A DNA stretch of 64,000 bases, taken from Polyangiaceae bacterium (GTDB lineage: Bacteria; Myxococcota_A; Polyangia; Polyangiales; Polyangiaceae). The stretch lies in assembly GCA_041389725.1 (NCBI GenBank), contig JAWKRG010000003.1, positions 558,001-622,000 of the forward strand, given 5' to 3'. Position numbers and translations under genes: made by a program. The notes under the pieces were generated by a model. That model was given only the letters and a program-made list of their open reading frames with translations, did not search any database and had not been told where the DNA came from. How positions within the stretch are numbered: position 1 is the stretch's first letter; the number at the start of each line of letters is the position of its first letter. Positions 8,839 through 17,580 of this stretch are shown one piece after another.

Positions 8839-9764
8839 TGGAAAAGCGCGTGGTCATCACCGGCGGCGCCGGCGGCAGCGGAAAGCTGCTCGCCGTGCGT
8901 CTCCTGGCAGAGGGCTGGGAAGTGCACTGCGTGGACAAGAAGCGCGGCAGCTGGCCCGAGGGCATCACGGGGCACCAGCTAGACGTGCGCAAGCGCGGTT
9001 TCGACGACGTGCTGCGACGAGTCCACCCCTGGGCCGTGGTGCATCTTGCGCGTCTGCACCGCCTGGATGCGAGCAGCGAGGAACGCCATCGCGTCAATTT
9101 CGAAGGCACCGTGCACGTGTTCGAAATGGCTGTAGCTGCGGGAGTCGAGAAGATCGTGTTCCCCAGTCGCCACACCATCTACGGCGCGCTCCCAGACCAG
9201 CCCCTGTTCCTCACTGAAGACCATCCGCCCGCAGCCGGTCGCACCTACCCGGAGATCCAGGATCTGGTCGCTGCCGATCTCTATGCGACGGCGCAACTCT
9301 GGCGCCACATGGGGCGCGAAGTCGTGGTGCTGCGCCCCGTCAACCTAGTCGGTCCCAACATGGACAACCTCTTCTGCCGCTACTTGCGGCAGCCACGCGT
9401 GTTCACCGTCGCTGGCTTCGATCCGCTCTACCAGGTGCTGCACGAGGCGGACTTCACCGCCGCGCTGGCCCTCTCCCTCGCGCCGGGCTTGCGCGGCGTG
9501 TTCAACGTCGCGGGTCACGAGCCCGTGCCGCTGCACGTGGTCGTCGAGCACGCTGGCGGCGTGCGCTTTCCGCTGCCGGAGCCCTTGATCGAGCTGGTGG
9601 GCGGACGCCTCGGCTTTCCCCGCGTGCCCCGTGGCGCCGTCGATTACCTCAAGTTCGCGTGCACCGTGGACGGCAGTCATTTCCAGCAAACGACAGGCTT
9701 TTCCCCCATCAAGACCCTGACCGAGACGCTGGATTCCATGGCGCCCTCCGCGACGACGGCTTGA
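8838..9764 (+). CDS. NAD-dependent epimerase/dehydratase (extended SDR)
   Basis: A 308-residue Rossmann protein. The nucleotide motif is VITGGAGGSGKLLA (about 6-19), the NAD adenosine acid sits in VDKKRG, and VVHLARLHRLD replaces the usual VxHLAA strand. The segment before VVVLRPVNLVGPN should contain the YxxxK pair, but here reads YPEIQ, so the lysine is apparently Gln. SSRHTIYG supplies the serine/threonine region. It could be a sugar-nucleotide epimerase or a reductase-like protein with altered catalysis. It starts on the last base of the acyltransferase stop codon and is almost certainly co-translated with it. Confidence 0.85.
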   Translation: MEKRVVITGGAGGSGKLLAVRLLAEGWEVHCVDKKRGSWPEGITGHQLDVRKRGFDDVLRRVHPWAVVHLARLHRLDASSEERHRVNFEGTVHVFEMAVAAGVEKIVFPSRHTIYGALPDQPLFLTEDHPPAAGRTYPEIQDLVAADLYATAQLWRHMGREVVVLRPVNLVGPNMDNLFCRYLRQPRVFTVAGFDPLYQVLHEADFTAALALSLAPGLRGVFNVAGHEPVPLHVVVEHAGGVRFPLPEPLIELVGGRLGFPRVPRGAVDYLKFACTVDGSHFQQTTGFSPIKTLTETLDSMAPSATTA

Positions 9765-9846
9765 GGCCACACCGCGGGAAAGCGCCTCCAACGCGCGCAA
9801 CGGCTGGGCGTGTGCAGGGTCCGCGGATCGCGCTAGATTCCCCGCC

Positions 9847-11676
9847 ATGAGAGTCTCACGTCGTAGCTTCCTCCAAGCCACTCTGGTCACCGCTTCTGCC
9901 GTCCCCTTCACCGCAGGTTGCTCGGACGGGGACGAGGGACAACAGAAGCAACCGGCTTGGTTCGGCTTCTACAGCACTGACCCGGCGGACACGTTGCGCG
10001 TGTTCCCCCAGGGCGTCGCATCCGGAGACCCCAAGCCAGACAGTGTGATCCTTTGGACGCGTGCCGTGCCCGATTCGGGTTCCGGCGACGTCGTGGTGGC
10101 CTACCAGATCGCACTCGACGAGGAGTTCACTGAAGTGGTGGCCAGCGGGCGGGAGACCACCAACGAGAGCACGGACTGGACCGTCCGTATCAAGCTCGTG
10201 GGGCTCAATCCCTACACTCAGTACTACTACCGCTTCGGTGCCGAGAGAGTACAGAGCGACATCGGGCGCACCAAGACCGCACCTAGCGCAGATCAGGACG
10301 TGAACGTCCGCTTCGCCTTCGCGTCCTGCCAGGACTACATCGGCCGCTACTACCACAGCTGGCAGGCCCTGCTGGAAACCGAGGATCCCGTGGACTTCGT
10401 CGTCTTCCTCGGCGACTACATCTACGAAACCAACGGCGACTCGGACTTCCAGCTCACTGGGGGCGAGCGTCAGATCGAGATCCCCGACGGCATCGAGATC
10501 GAGCCCGGTTCCCCACCGGTAAAGGCGGCCAAGACCCTGGCGGACTATCGCGGTCTCTACAAGCAATACCGCTCGGACGAGACCCTGAAGAAGGTGCACC
10601 GGCTCTATCCGTTCATCAGCATCTGGGACGACCACGAGTTCGCCAACGACGCCTGGCAAGACCACGCCACGGACTTCAACGAGGCCAAGGGCGACGAGAA
10701 GAGCACCGCCCGTCGCGAAGCAGCGAACCAGGCTTGGTTCGAATATCAGCTCGCGGACGTGGAGTGGAACGCGGATGCCAACTTCCCGGACGATCTGAAG
10801 ATCTACCGCACCCTGCGCTACGGCAAGCACATGGAGCTGGTGCTCACGGACCAGCGCTCCTACCGCTCGGACCACGCCATTCCGGAGAAAGCCACGGGCG
10901 CCGAACGCCCCGCGGGAGCGCCGGACACCGTACCGACCTACGCCGAGGCAGGGAAGCTCAGCAAGAACGCCGCCATTGGCTCCCGCAACTTCGTGCGCAA
11001 GAGCGGCTTCGACGGCATCGAGGCTTACGTGAAACCCACGATGCTCGGCGCCGAGCAAAAGCAGTGGTTGCTCGACACGGTCAAGGGCTCGGATGCCACC
11101 TGGAAGATTTGGGGCAACGAAACGCAACTCTTGGAGATGCTCATCGATCTGAGCCCGTTCCCCGTGCCCAGCCTTTTCCAAGGCATCTACTACTTCACCG
11201 TCGACCAGTGGGACGGCTTCCGCACCGAGCGCATGGAAGTGCTGAAGGCGCTCGAGGGCGTGAAGAACCTCGTCGCCATCACTGGAGACATTCACGCCTT
11301 CTACGCCTCGGAACTCCAGGTCGACTTCGACAATCCCGGCGAGCCCATGGCCGTCGAGTACGTCACCGCCGGCATCAGCTCGAGCCCGGTGCAAGAGATC
11401 GCGGAAACCCAGGTCAACGGCCTCGACCCGGACGGAAACTTTGGCCTCAAGCCCCTCATCCCGCAGTTCGACAAGGTGCTGAACGACTCCAACAAGCACT
11501 ACAAGTACAACAAGAGCTTCGCCCACGGCGTTGCGGTGATGGAGATCGACGGCGACAAGGAAGTGCGCGTCACCTTCCTCGACATCCAAGACGTGCAGGC
11601 CAAGACCTGGGACGGCAAGGTCACCAAGACCGGCTTCCGCACGCCCAGCGGTTCGAACCGCATCGAAACGATCTAG
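9847..11676 (+). CDS. phoD: PhoD-type alkaline phosphatase (Tat lipoprotein)
   Basis: A 609-residue exported phosphatase/phosphodiesterase. The N-terminus has a twin-arginine signal (SRRSFLQ) and a lipobox ending at Cys25 (FTAGC), so it is probably exported folded and lipid-anchored. The PhoD N domain (FPQGVASGDPKPDSVILWTR) is followed by the metal-dependent catalytic domain: FASCQDYIGRYY, FLGDYIYET, SIWDDHEFANDAW, a TDQRSYRSD segment and the late GDIHAFYASE. These hold the Asp, Asn and His ligands for Ca/Fe. Length is slightly above the Bacillus family norm. It likely releases phosphate from phosphodiesters in the periplasm. No obvious Pho box was recognised upstream. Confidence 0.95.
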   Translation: MRVSRRSFLQATLVTASAVPFTAGCSDGDEGQQKQPAWFGFYSTDPADTLRVFPQGVASGDPKPDSVILWTRAVPDSGSGDVVVAYQIALDEEFTEVVASGRETTNESTDWTVRIKLVGLNPYTQYYYRFGAERVQSDIGRTKTAPSADQDVNVRFAFASCQDYIGRYYHSWQALLETEDPVDFVVFLGDYIYETNGDSDFQLTGGERQIEIPDGIEIEPGSPPVKAAKTLADYRGLYKQYRSDETLKKVHRLYPFISIWDDHEFANDAWQDHATDFNEAKGDEKSTARREAANQAWFEYQLADVEWNADANFPDDLKIYRTLRYGKHMELVLTDQRSYRSDHAIPEKATGAERPAGAPDTVPTYAEAGKLSKNAAIGSRNFVRKSGFDGIEAYVKPTMLGAEQKQWLLDTVKGSDATWKIWGNETQLLEMLIDLSPFPVPSLFQGIYYFTVDQWDGFRTERMEVLKALEGVKNLVAITGDIHAFYASELQVDFDNPGEPMAVEYVTAGISSSPVQEIAETQVNGLDPDGNFGLKPLIPQFDKVLNDSNKHYKYNKSFAHGVAVMEIDGDKEVRVTFLDIQDVQAKTWDGKVTKTGFRTPSGSNRIETI

Positions 11677-11991
11677 AGCCTCGGTCCCTCAGAACGACGG
11701 CTGGGAAGGTCCCGGGAGACACTGTCCAGCCGGTGCTCTAGTTGGTTTGGGTTGGGTCTCGACCCGCGGCGTCGCTGACGTCGCCTCCCGCGTGTCAGCC
11801 GCTGGCGCTGGTGGAGGCTCCGGAGCTGACGTGCCAGCGCCAGGTACCGATAGGTAACAGCGCCGCCGCTTTGTGTCCGGCGGCGGGAACACCGTCGTGT
11901 GCGCGTTGCGCATATTTGCGCCCCGCGCCCGCGGCACGCTTGTTGAAACCTCCAAGATGCGAACGTTGGCGCGTTGGCGGAGGGATTCGAA
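11677..11991. other. Intergenic region with inverted repeat
   Basis: No convincing gene lies in these 315 bases. A ten-base inverted repeat (CTGGCGCTGG at 11802-11811 and CCAGCGCCAG at 11834-11843) sits in the middle. A second GC-rich hairpin (CCGCCG/CGGCGG around a TTTGTG loop) lies near 11863-11886. The last bases hold the GGAGGG ribosome site (11979-11984) that fixes the next start. Confidence 0.5.
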
Positions 11992-13680
11992 ATGAAGTGG
12001 ACATGTCTGATTGCGTTGGCGGCCGGAACGAGTGCGTGCTCGGTCCAGCAGACGAAGTCGAGCGCGGGATCGCAAACTGGGGAAGGCACGAAACCGCGCA
12101 CGCACCAGGTCGACGTCAATCCCGACGGCAGCTTCTCGCCAGAGCATCTGCTGATCCGCGACGGAGATACCGTCGAGTGGAGGTTCAGCAGCGCGACCGA
12201 CACCATCATACCCATCGCGGATGGCGCGAAAGATCCCTGCAGCGCCGCGTTGCCCTACGCCCCGCAGGACGCCAACGCCTTCCTCGGTCCGCTCACGCGC
12301 GGGCGCTCGGGGATCTTCTCCCTCGGCCCTGACGACCTGGGGTTCGAGACGGAAACGTGCAATGCGGGTGCTTGCGCCGACGGCAGTGCTCCGACGGCGG
12401 CCGCGGGCAACGAGTGCCTGTGCACGGGTAGCCAGTACTACGCGACGGCCGACGCCACCTGGCAGAATCCCGAGCTCACGGGCGTGTTCATTCGAATCGA
12501 TTGGAAGCGCGTCCAGTTGGCCCCGGGCGACGGTGCGTCCAGCTTCGACTTCTCCGCGCTGGACCGCGAACTCGATCAAGCCGTGAGTCACGGGAAGGTC
12601 TTCAGCCTGGGATTTCGCGCAGGCAAGGCGGGCACGCCGGATTGGCTCTTCAGCACCGACCCCGACGGGACCCCGCGCCCAAAGGGAGGCGGCGGCGTTC
12701 AGCGCGTTCACCTGCGCGACAAGGGTAGCGATGACGAGGGCACGGGCTGCGGATTCACCATGGACCTCGGTAGCCCCGCCGACCCTCAATATCGCAAACA
12801 CTACTTTGGCTTGTTGAAGGCGGTCGCCGATCACATCAAGAGCCGCGGCGACTGGTATCGCGCGCTTGCGTACATCAAGCTCTCAGGCGCGAACCTCCTG
12901 ACTTTCGAGAATCGCCTGCCGAAGCGCTGCGACCCCGGGTGCCTGTGCAACACGCAGGCCTGGGCGGACGCGGGCTACACGCCCAGTGGCTTGTACGAGT
13001 TCTATGCGCAGCAGACGTCCGTGCTGCTCGAGGCATTTCCGGACAAGGACCTGAGCTACGCACTGATTCAGGACGGGTTTCCCAAGGTCAACGATGCTGG
13101 CGACTACGAGCTGCCCGATGGATCGTCCTCGGGCGGACTGGGGTCGTTGCTCCCGTCCGGTGTCGAGCAAACCGAGCAGATCCTGAAAGCAGGACCTCCG
13201 ACTGCCGGGCTGGCGTTCGCCGTGCAGCACAACGGCCTGCACCCTCTGCCGTCCGCACCGAACAAGTGGGCTGTGAAGGCTGGTGAGCAAGGTCAGCTGA
13301 CCGGGTTCCAGACATCGAATGCCACCAAGGTCGGGAGCTTGCCAGAGCTGGAATCGGCTCTGGAGAACAGCTGGTCGAACTCCGACGCGGTGTTCTGTGA
13401 AGTCTACGAGCAAATGGCGTGGCGCGCGGTACACGCGCCGGGTCGCGTGCTGGACTCGAGTGCCTCAGGGCGCACACTGGGACAGTGGGCCGACGCGTTT
13501 CACTCGCGACGCCGCTCGGCATTTCCTGAGCTTGGAGAGCCCTATCCGCTGCTCCACGCCCACACCTTCAAACGGCCCTCAGGTGCGAGCGGGGTCCTGC
13601 GCTTCAGTTACATGAACGGAACCAAGTGCCTGCCCGACGCACACGTCGGCGTCATCGAAATCGAGGAGGTGCAACCGTGA
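11992..13680 (+). CDS. Lipoprotein with cupredoxin-like and glycosidase-like TIM-barrel regions
   Basis: About 562 residues. ATG 11992 is preferred over TTG 11974 because GGAGGG lies seven bases upstream and a lipoprotein signal starts there (lipobox Cys16 in GTSAC). Residues 38-75 (VDVNPDGSFSPEHLLIRDGD, then VEWRFSS) look like a plastocyanin-type strand pattern. The rest resembles a (beta/alpha)8 glycoside hydrolase: GVFIRIDWKRVQ, SALDRELDQAVSHGKVFSLG and YIKLSGANLL correspond to successive barrel strands. No exact family is recognised, and a catalytic acid pair cannot be named with confidence. The stop overlaps the next gene by four bases (GTGA), so it is made together with the esterase-like lipoprotein. 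Confidence 0.65.
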   Translation: MKWTCLIALAAGTSACSVQQTKSSAGSQTGEGTKPRTHQVDVNPDGSFSPEHLLIRDGDTVEWRFSSATDTIIPIADGAKDPCSAALPYAPQDANAFLGPLTRGRSGIFSLGPDDLGFETETCNAGACADGSAPTAAAGNECLCTGSQYYATADATWQNPELTGVFIRIDWKRVQLAPGDGASSFDFSALDRELDQAVSHGKVFSLGFRAGKAGTPDWLFSTDPDGTPRPKGGGGVQRVHLRDKGSDDEGTGCGFTMDLGSPADPQYRKHYFGLLKAVADHIKSRGDWYRALAYIKLSGANLLTFENRLPKRCDPGCLCNTQAWADAGYTPSGLYEFYAQQTSVLLEAFPDKDLSYALIQDGFPKVNDAGDYELPDGSSSGGLGSLLPSGVEQTEQILKAGPPTAGLAFAVQHNGLHPLPSAPNKWAVKAGEQGQLTGFQTSNATKVGSLPELESALENSWSNSDAVFCEVYEQMAWRAVHAPGRVLDSSASGRTLGQWADAFHSRRRSAFPELGEPYPLLHAHTFKRPSGASGVLRFSYMNGTKCLPDAHVGVIEIEEVQP

Positions 13681-15320
13681 GACACTTCGTTGCGGGCTTC
13701 GCCCTGATCGCCATCGCTTGTTCTGCTGAGCCAGATTCACGGCCCAAGCACCCTCCTGCGGACGACGCCGGCGCGCCGACCGACGCGGCCGCGACGGCGG
13801 ACGCCGACGCGGCGCCGGCCGGCCCGTGCACGCTGTACCAATCGTACGAGTACGACGCGCACCCCGAGTCCTACTCCAACTGCAGCCAAGTCCCGGTTCC
13901 CTACGACGACATCGTGCCCCGGGAAACGAGCGGCGACCTGAGCGCTCGCACCGTGCCGCGCTGCGTGGATGGAAGCGACGGGCCGTGCCCGGGACGAGAA
14001 GTACGCTGCCAAGACGGGACTCGTCCGTTCTATCACATCGACAAGGCCGTCGACGCGAGCGGCAAGTCCATCGACACCAACCGCTGGGTGTTCTTCTTTC
14101 AGGGCGGGGGCTCGTGCCGCAGTTTCGAGGACTGTAGCGCCCAGTACGCCACTCCCGAGGGTGGAGAGCAAACCTCTCTGCATCCCAATCCGCAATTCAA
14201 AAGCGTCGGGACATTCGTGAAGGGAGAAGGGATCCTGAGCGCTCAGCCAGCCCGCCCGTTCTCGACGTTCAATCGTGTGAAGTTCTACAAGTGCAGCAAC
14301 GAGAAGTTTGCCGGAAATCGCACGCTGGTCGACAGTGAGGCAGGCACTGTCCTCTACTTCCACGGTCGAAAGATCATCGAGGCTGTGCTCAACGACCTAG
14401 GGCGCTCACGCGGAAGCGTGACGCTGGGAACCGACGGCGTGCTGCCCAGTCTGGCGAATGCCACTCACATCCTGGTCAGCGGAAACAGCGGCGGCGCGAG
14501 TGGATTGATCCAAAACGGGGACTGGATCGCGGACTTACTCGCGGCGCGCTCCAAGGCTGCAGTTCGCTTCGTCCTGGACGCCCGCATCGAGCCGTCGGTC
14601 GAAAGTGAGGCTCATTTCGAGGCGGGCGGGAATGGACCGCCGCTGTTTGCCGGCGACTGGAACGGCAAGTCCCAGCTTCAGAACGGTCTCGCGAGCTTGA
14701 TCATCGAACGCAGCGACGCTTTCGTGCGACCCGGCGGCGGCGATCGCTTTCAGTTCGAGAACTGGGGCGACCCGAAGAGCCTGGACGAGCCGTTCATGGA
14801 CGCCAGTTGCTTTTCGAGGCACGCGGCAGACCCGTCACCCTGCTTCGACGAGTACCACGTGCTCTACCACCACATGAGCGTCGACCGGTTCATGTATCAG
14901 AGCCTGGCAGACCACAACCACCGCAACAATATCGTTCGCTGGGTGACTTCGCCCACGCCGTTCGCCTTCGTTCCGGGCAATCCCCCCGAGTCCCAGTTCC
15001 TGCAGGAGTTCAAGGAACGCGTGATCTACTCGGCGGATCAATTCCTGCGCAATCGAGCGCAGTCCGACGAGCAACCACCGCCGATCTACGACCTCGCGAT
15101 CATGATCCCCGACCATGAGCGGCACGTGAACTTGGTCGATGACCACTATTTCTTCCAAGCGTCGATGAGCCTTTCGCCCAGCAGCGGCCCCACCGTCACC
15201 CGCACCTTTGCGAGCGCCCTCGAGGACTGGCTCGAAACGGGCGGTGACCGGATGATTGTCGACGACCGAGCGACCGTCGAAAAGGTGCAAAGCGGGGGCG
15301 GCTGGGTCACCAGCGAGTGA
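13677..15320 (+). CDS. Pectinacetylesterase/Notum-like lipoprotein
   Basis: About 547 residues, starting at GTG 13677, which overlaps the previous stop (GTGA) and has GAGGAGGT seven bases upstream. The signal is MRHFVAGFALIAIAC, with lipid Cys15. The core fits the pectinacetylesterase/Notum alpha-beta hydrolase family: an oxyanion-type strand RWVFFFQGGGSC, the disulphide-rich SFEDCSAQ region, and the nucleophile elbow HILVSGNSGGASGL with Ser between Asn and Gly. A late His (HERHVNL) may complete the triad. An Asp/Ala-rich linker follows the signal. Pairing with a glycosidase-like lipoprotein suggests joint attack on an acetylated polysaccharide outside the cell. It is convergent with the next gene, with two bases between the stops. 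Confidence 0.72.
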   Translation: MRHFVAGFALIAIACSAEPDSRPKHPPADDAGAPTDAAATADADAAPAGPCTLYQSYEYDAHPESYSNCSQVPVPYDDIVPRETSGDLSARTVPRCVDGSDGPCPGREVRCQDGTRPFYHIDKAVDASGKSIDTNRWVFFFQGGGSCRSFEDCSAQYATPEGGEQTSLHPNPQFKSVGTFVKGEGILSAQPARPFSTFNRVKFYKCSNEKFAGNRTLVDSEAGTVLYFHGRKIIEAVLNDLGRSRGSVTLGTDGVLPSLANATHILVSGNSGGASGLIQNGDWIADLLAARSKAAVRFVLDARIEPSVESEAHFEAGGNGPPLFAGDWNGKSQLQNGLASLIIERSDAFVRPGGGDRFQFENWGDPKSLDEPFMDASCFSRHAADPSPCFDEYHVLYHHMSVDRFMYQSLADHNHRNNIVRWVTSPTPFAFVPGNPPESQFLQEFKERVIYSADQFLRNRAQSDEQPPPIYDLAIMIPDHERHVNLVDDHYFFQASMSLSPSSGPTVTRTFASALEDWLETGGDRMIVDDRATVEKVQSGGGWVTSE

Positions 15321-15322
15321 CC

Positions 15323-16282
15323 CTACTCCGGCGTCACGACCAGCTCGACGCGGCGGTTGTTGGCTCGGCCCTCGGCCGTCGAGTTCGACGCGATGGGGCG
15401 GGAGGGCCCGATGCCGATCGACTTGATCTTGCCCGAGTCGATGCCGCGCGAGATCAAGTGCGCGCGGACTGCGTCCGCGCGCTGGAAGCTCAGCTCCTCG
15501 TTTTTCTTGGCGGAGCCCCGGGAGTCCGTGTGGCCTTCTACCAGGATGGACTTGAAGCCTTGGTCTTGCAGGGCCTTGGCCACGTCATCCAGCTTGGACT
15601 GCGCGATCGGCAGCAGCGCGTACTTGCCCGAGGCGAACAACACCTCGCCTGAAATCGTGATCACCACGCCGCGCTTCTCTTCTTTGACCTTTGCGACTTC
15701 TGCCAGGCTCGCCATGGCGGCAGTCAGCTTCTTCTCCGTGGCCAGCCGCGCTTGCTTTTCCTGTTCCAGCTGCTGCTTGGTCTTGGCGACTTCCTGTTCC
15801 TTCTGAGCGAGCTCCGCTTGCTTCTGTTTGAGTTCCGCCTGCTTCTCTTTGATGTCTTGCTCGGCTTTTCGCTTCTGATCCGCCAGTTCGGCTTTGGTCT
15901 TTTCCAGATTCTTCTTGGCGCGATCGCCATCGGCCAACTGGGCGGCTTGGAGCTCACGCGCGGCCTGGTCGCGCCGCTGCATGGCTGCAGCGATTTCGCC
16001 CTGTGCGGCGGCGATGCGTGCCTTACGCTTGGCTATGTACGCCAGGGTCAGCGTCGATTCGTCGTCGCCGCTCTCTTCGAAGGATCGGTTCGCGCTGTCG
16101 AGCGCTTGCTTGGCGGAGTCCAGCTCCGCTGGCGTCATCTTCGCAGCGGGCCCCTGTGCGGCCTGGTCGTAGGCCTCGCGCGCTTCGAGCAGCGTCTTGG
16201 GCGTCGGGGTGGTGCCACAGGCCGTCGCGCCCACGCAGGCGACGAGGGCAACGAATTTCAGAGTCTTCTTGGGCAGTGCCAT
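15323..16282 (-). CDS. OmpA-family lipoprotein with DUF4398 and coiled coil
   Basis: A 319-residue outer-membrane lipoprotein. An ATG exists at 16303, touching the previous stop, but ATG 16282 has AAAGGA seven bases upstream and opens the signal directly (lipobox ACVGATAC), so it is preferred. After a DUF4398-like helical region comes a long Lys/Glu/Gln coiled coil (about 110-195, with repeated KQAELKQK-type heptads), then an OmpA peptidoglycan-binding domain: VEGHTDSRGSAKKNEELS, QRADAVRAHL and ANNRRVELVV, including the Asp and Arg that bind diaminopimelate. It should tether the outer membrane to the wall. It forms a pair with the upstream DUF4398 lipoprotein. Confidence 0.92.
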   Translation of the reverse strand: MALPKKTLKFVALVACVGATACGTTPTPKTLLEAREAYDQAAQGPAAKMTPAELDSAKQALDSANRSFEESGDDESTLTLAYIAKRKARIAAAQGEIAAAMQRRDQAARELQAAQLADGDRAKKNLEKTKAELADQKRKAEQDIKEKQAELKQKQAELAQKEQEVAKTKQQLEQEKQARLATEKKLTAAMASLAEVAKVKEEKRGVVITISGEVLFASGKYALLPIAQSKLDDVAKALQDQGFKSILVEGHTDSRGSAKKNEELSFQRADAVRAHLISRGIDSGKIKSIGIGPSRPIASNSTAEGRANNRRVELVVTPE

Positions 16283-16303
16283 GATCGATTCCTTTGAGTT
16301 CAT

Positions 16304-16663
16304 CTATTTGCCCGACTGCTTCTTGTAGGCCGTCACGAGATCGATCGCGTTCTGGGCTTCGGCCTTGGCATAGGCCTCGCGCGCCAAGTTCAGGGCCAGC
16401 TCTGCATCCACCTCGGCGCGCTGCAGCTCGAAGTCGGCCGCTTCATTGTCGCCGTCCGCGATCAGAGCTTTGGCGCGTGCAAGCCCGTCGTTCGCGCGCT
16501 TGAGCACCAGACTGGCCTCGGGGTTGTTCGCGGCGCCACCGACCTCTGCGGCGCGTACGGCAGCCGTCGCCGAAGTGACCCGTTCGTGGGGTACAGCCGC
16601 GCCGCCGCACGCCCCGAGAAGAGCGACGAATCCCAGCGTGAACAGTGCAAGGTGTTTGGACAT
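16304..16663 (-). CDS. DUF4398-domain lipoprotein
   Basis: A 119-residue protein with a lipoprotein signal (MSKHLALFTLGFVALLGAC, Cys19) and two to three alanine-rich helices containing the DUF4398 pattern (NPEASLVLKRANDGLARAKAL, then DFELQRAEVDAELALN). It is almost entirely helical and periplasmic. The stop abuts the first possible ATG of the OmpA-family gene, so the two are probably one operon and may interact at the outer membrane. Confidence 0.85.
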   Translation of the reverse strand: MSKHLALFTLGFVALLGACGGAAVPHERVTSATAAVRAAEVGGAANNPEASLVLKRANDGLARAKALIADGDNEAADFELQRAEVDAELALNLAREAYAKAEAQNAIDLVTAYKKQSGK

Positions 16664-16766
16664 TTTCCTCTCCCAACCTGGATGGGACCACGACTATAGC
16701 CATGCCGGCGTGGCAGACCAATGTGCTAGCCATAAACCGCCCTAGACGAGGCGCGGCAGGGCGGGT

Positions 16767-17498
16767 TCACGGCTGCGCCGGCCCGGGATCTTCTGGTTTT
16801 GCGGGCTGCTCGGGGATCGTGGTCTCGACGTCCTCGCGCAGCGGCCCGGCGGGCTGCTCGGGGATCGTGATCTCGACGTCTTGGTGAAGCGACCCGGCGT
16901 TCAGCGTCAGCGTGATGCGCTTGCCTGGGATGAGCAACTCGGCCGGAAGCTCCAGGAAGGCGCGACCGCGCGCGTTCGTGGTGGCACGCAGCGTGCGACC
17001 GTCGGGCAGGGCTAGAACGACGGGAAGATCCGCCGCGGCGTGGAGGGGTTCGCGGGTGAGCTGGAGAGCCGTCGTTTCGACTTCGGGGCCTTCGGTCACG
17101 CGGTGCGAGAAGTCGCCGAGGTCGACCATGGAGGCGATGAAGGATCCCAGCGCAATCGGAATGGCTACGAGTGCAGTGGAGCCGTCGTCATCGGCCAACG
17201 CTGCCAGGGCTAGCCAGCCCGGGGTGCCCCCAAATTCTAGCCACCACACGAACATGTCCGGCCTCTCCCGGATCTCCGTCTGCACAAGCCGCGTCGTGGT
17301 CATGCCACGCTGGCAGCTCCTGCGCACCGCCACCTCGACCAGCACGCCGGTCTTCACGGCGGTGGCTTGCGCGAAGTGATCCTCACGGCAGTCCTCTAGC
17401 GGCCTACGCTCCACCGAGAGCACCGTGCGCGTCTGGGTACGTTGGGTAGGGGCACAAGCTGTCGCAAGCAAGAAGCAAAGCGCGAACCAGGCGCGCAT
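16767..17498 (-). CDS. Hypothetical lipoprotein with membrane segment
   Basis: About 243 residues from ATG 17498, where a lipoprotein signal starts (MRAWFALCFLLATAC). The open frame continues 60 codons upstream, but that part looks non-coding. A hydrophobic stretch around residues 100-135 (LALAALADDDGSTALVAIPI) may be one or two membrane helices. A C-terminal beta-rich part follows (LPDGRTLRATTNARGRAFLE), which looks like a carboxypeptidase-regulatory or PEGA-type sandwich. The last 45 residues contain a 16-residue tandem duplication (IPEQPA motif twice). No family is recognised; envelope placement is inferred from the signal. Confidence 0.7.
   Translation of the reverse strand: MRAWFALCFLLATACAPTQRTQTRTVLSVERRPLEDCREDHFAQATAVKTGVLVEVAVRRSCQRGMTTTRLVQTEIRERPDMFVWWLEFGGTPGWLALAALADDDGSTALVAIPIALGSFIASMVDLGDFSHRVTEGPEVETTALQLTREPLHAAADLPVVLALPDGRTLRATTNARGRAFLELPAELLIPGKRITLTLNAGSLHQDVEITIPEQPAGPLREDVETTIPEQPAKPEDPGPAQP
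16801..16880. repeat. 32-bp in-frame tandem duplication
   Basis: Bases 16801-16832 recur at 16849-16880 with one mismatch and a 48-base period, so the reading frame of the hypothetical lipoprotein is kept and its 16-residue C-terminal unit is doubled. Confidence 0.85.
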
Positions 17499-17580
17499 GC
17501 CGTAGTGTAGCGCAGCGCGAGCGGGGTGCGAGGATGGGTCTCGGTCGGCGTGCTCGAGGGACCCGCGTCGCATGTTCCTG

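Noticed and set aside
9856..11589. Long antisense ORF of 577 codons under phoD
   Set aside because: It mirrors a clear PhoD gene codon for codon; the product is His/Val/Leu-rich without any domain.
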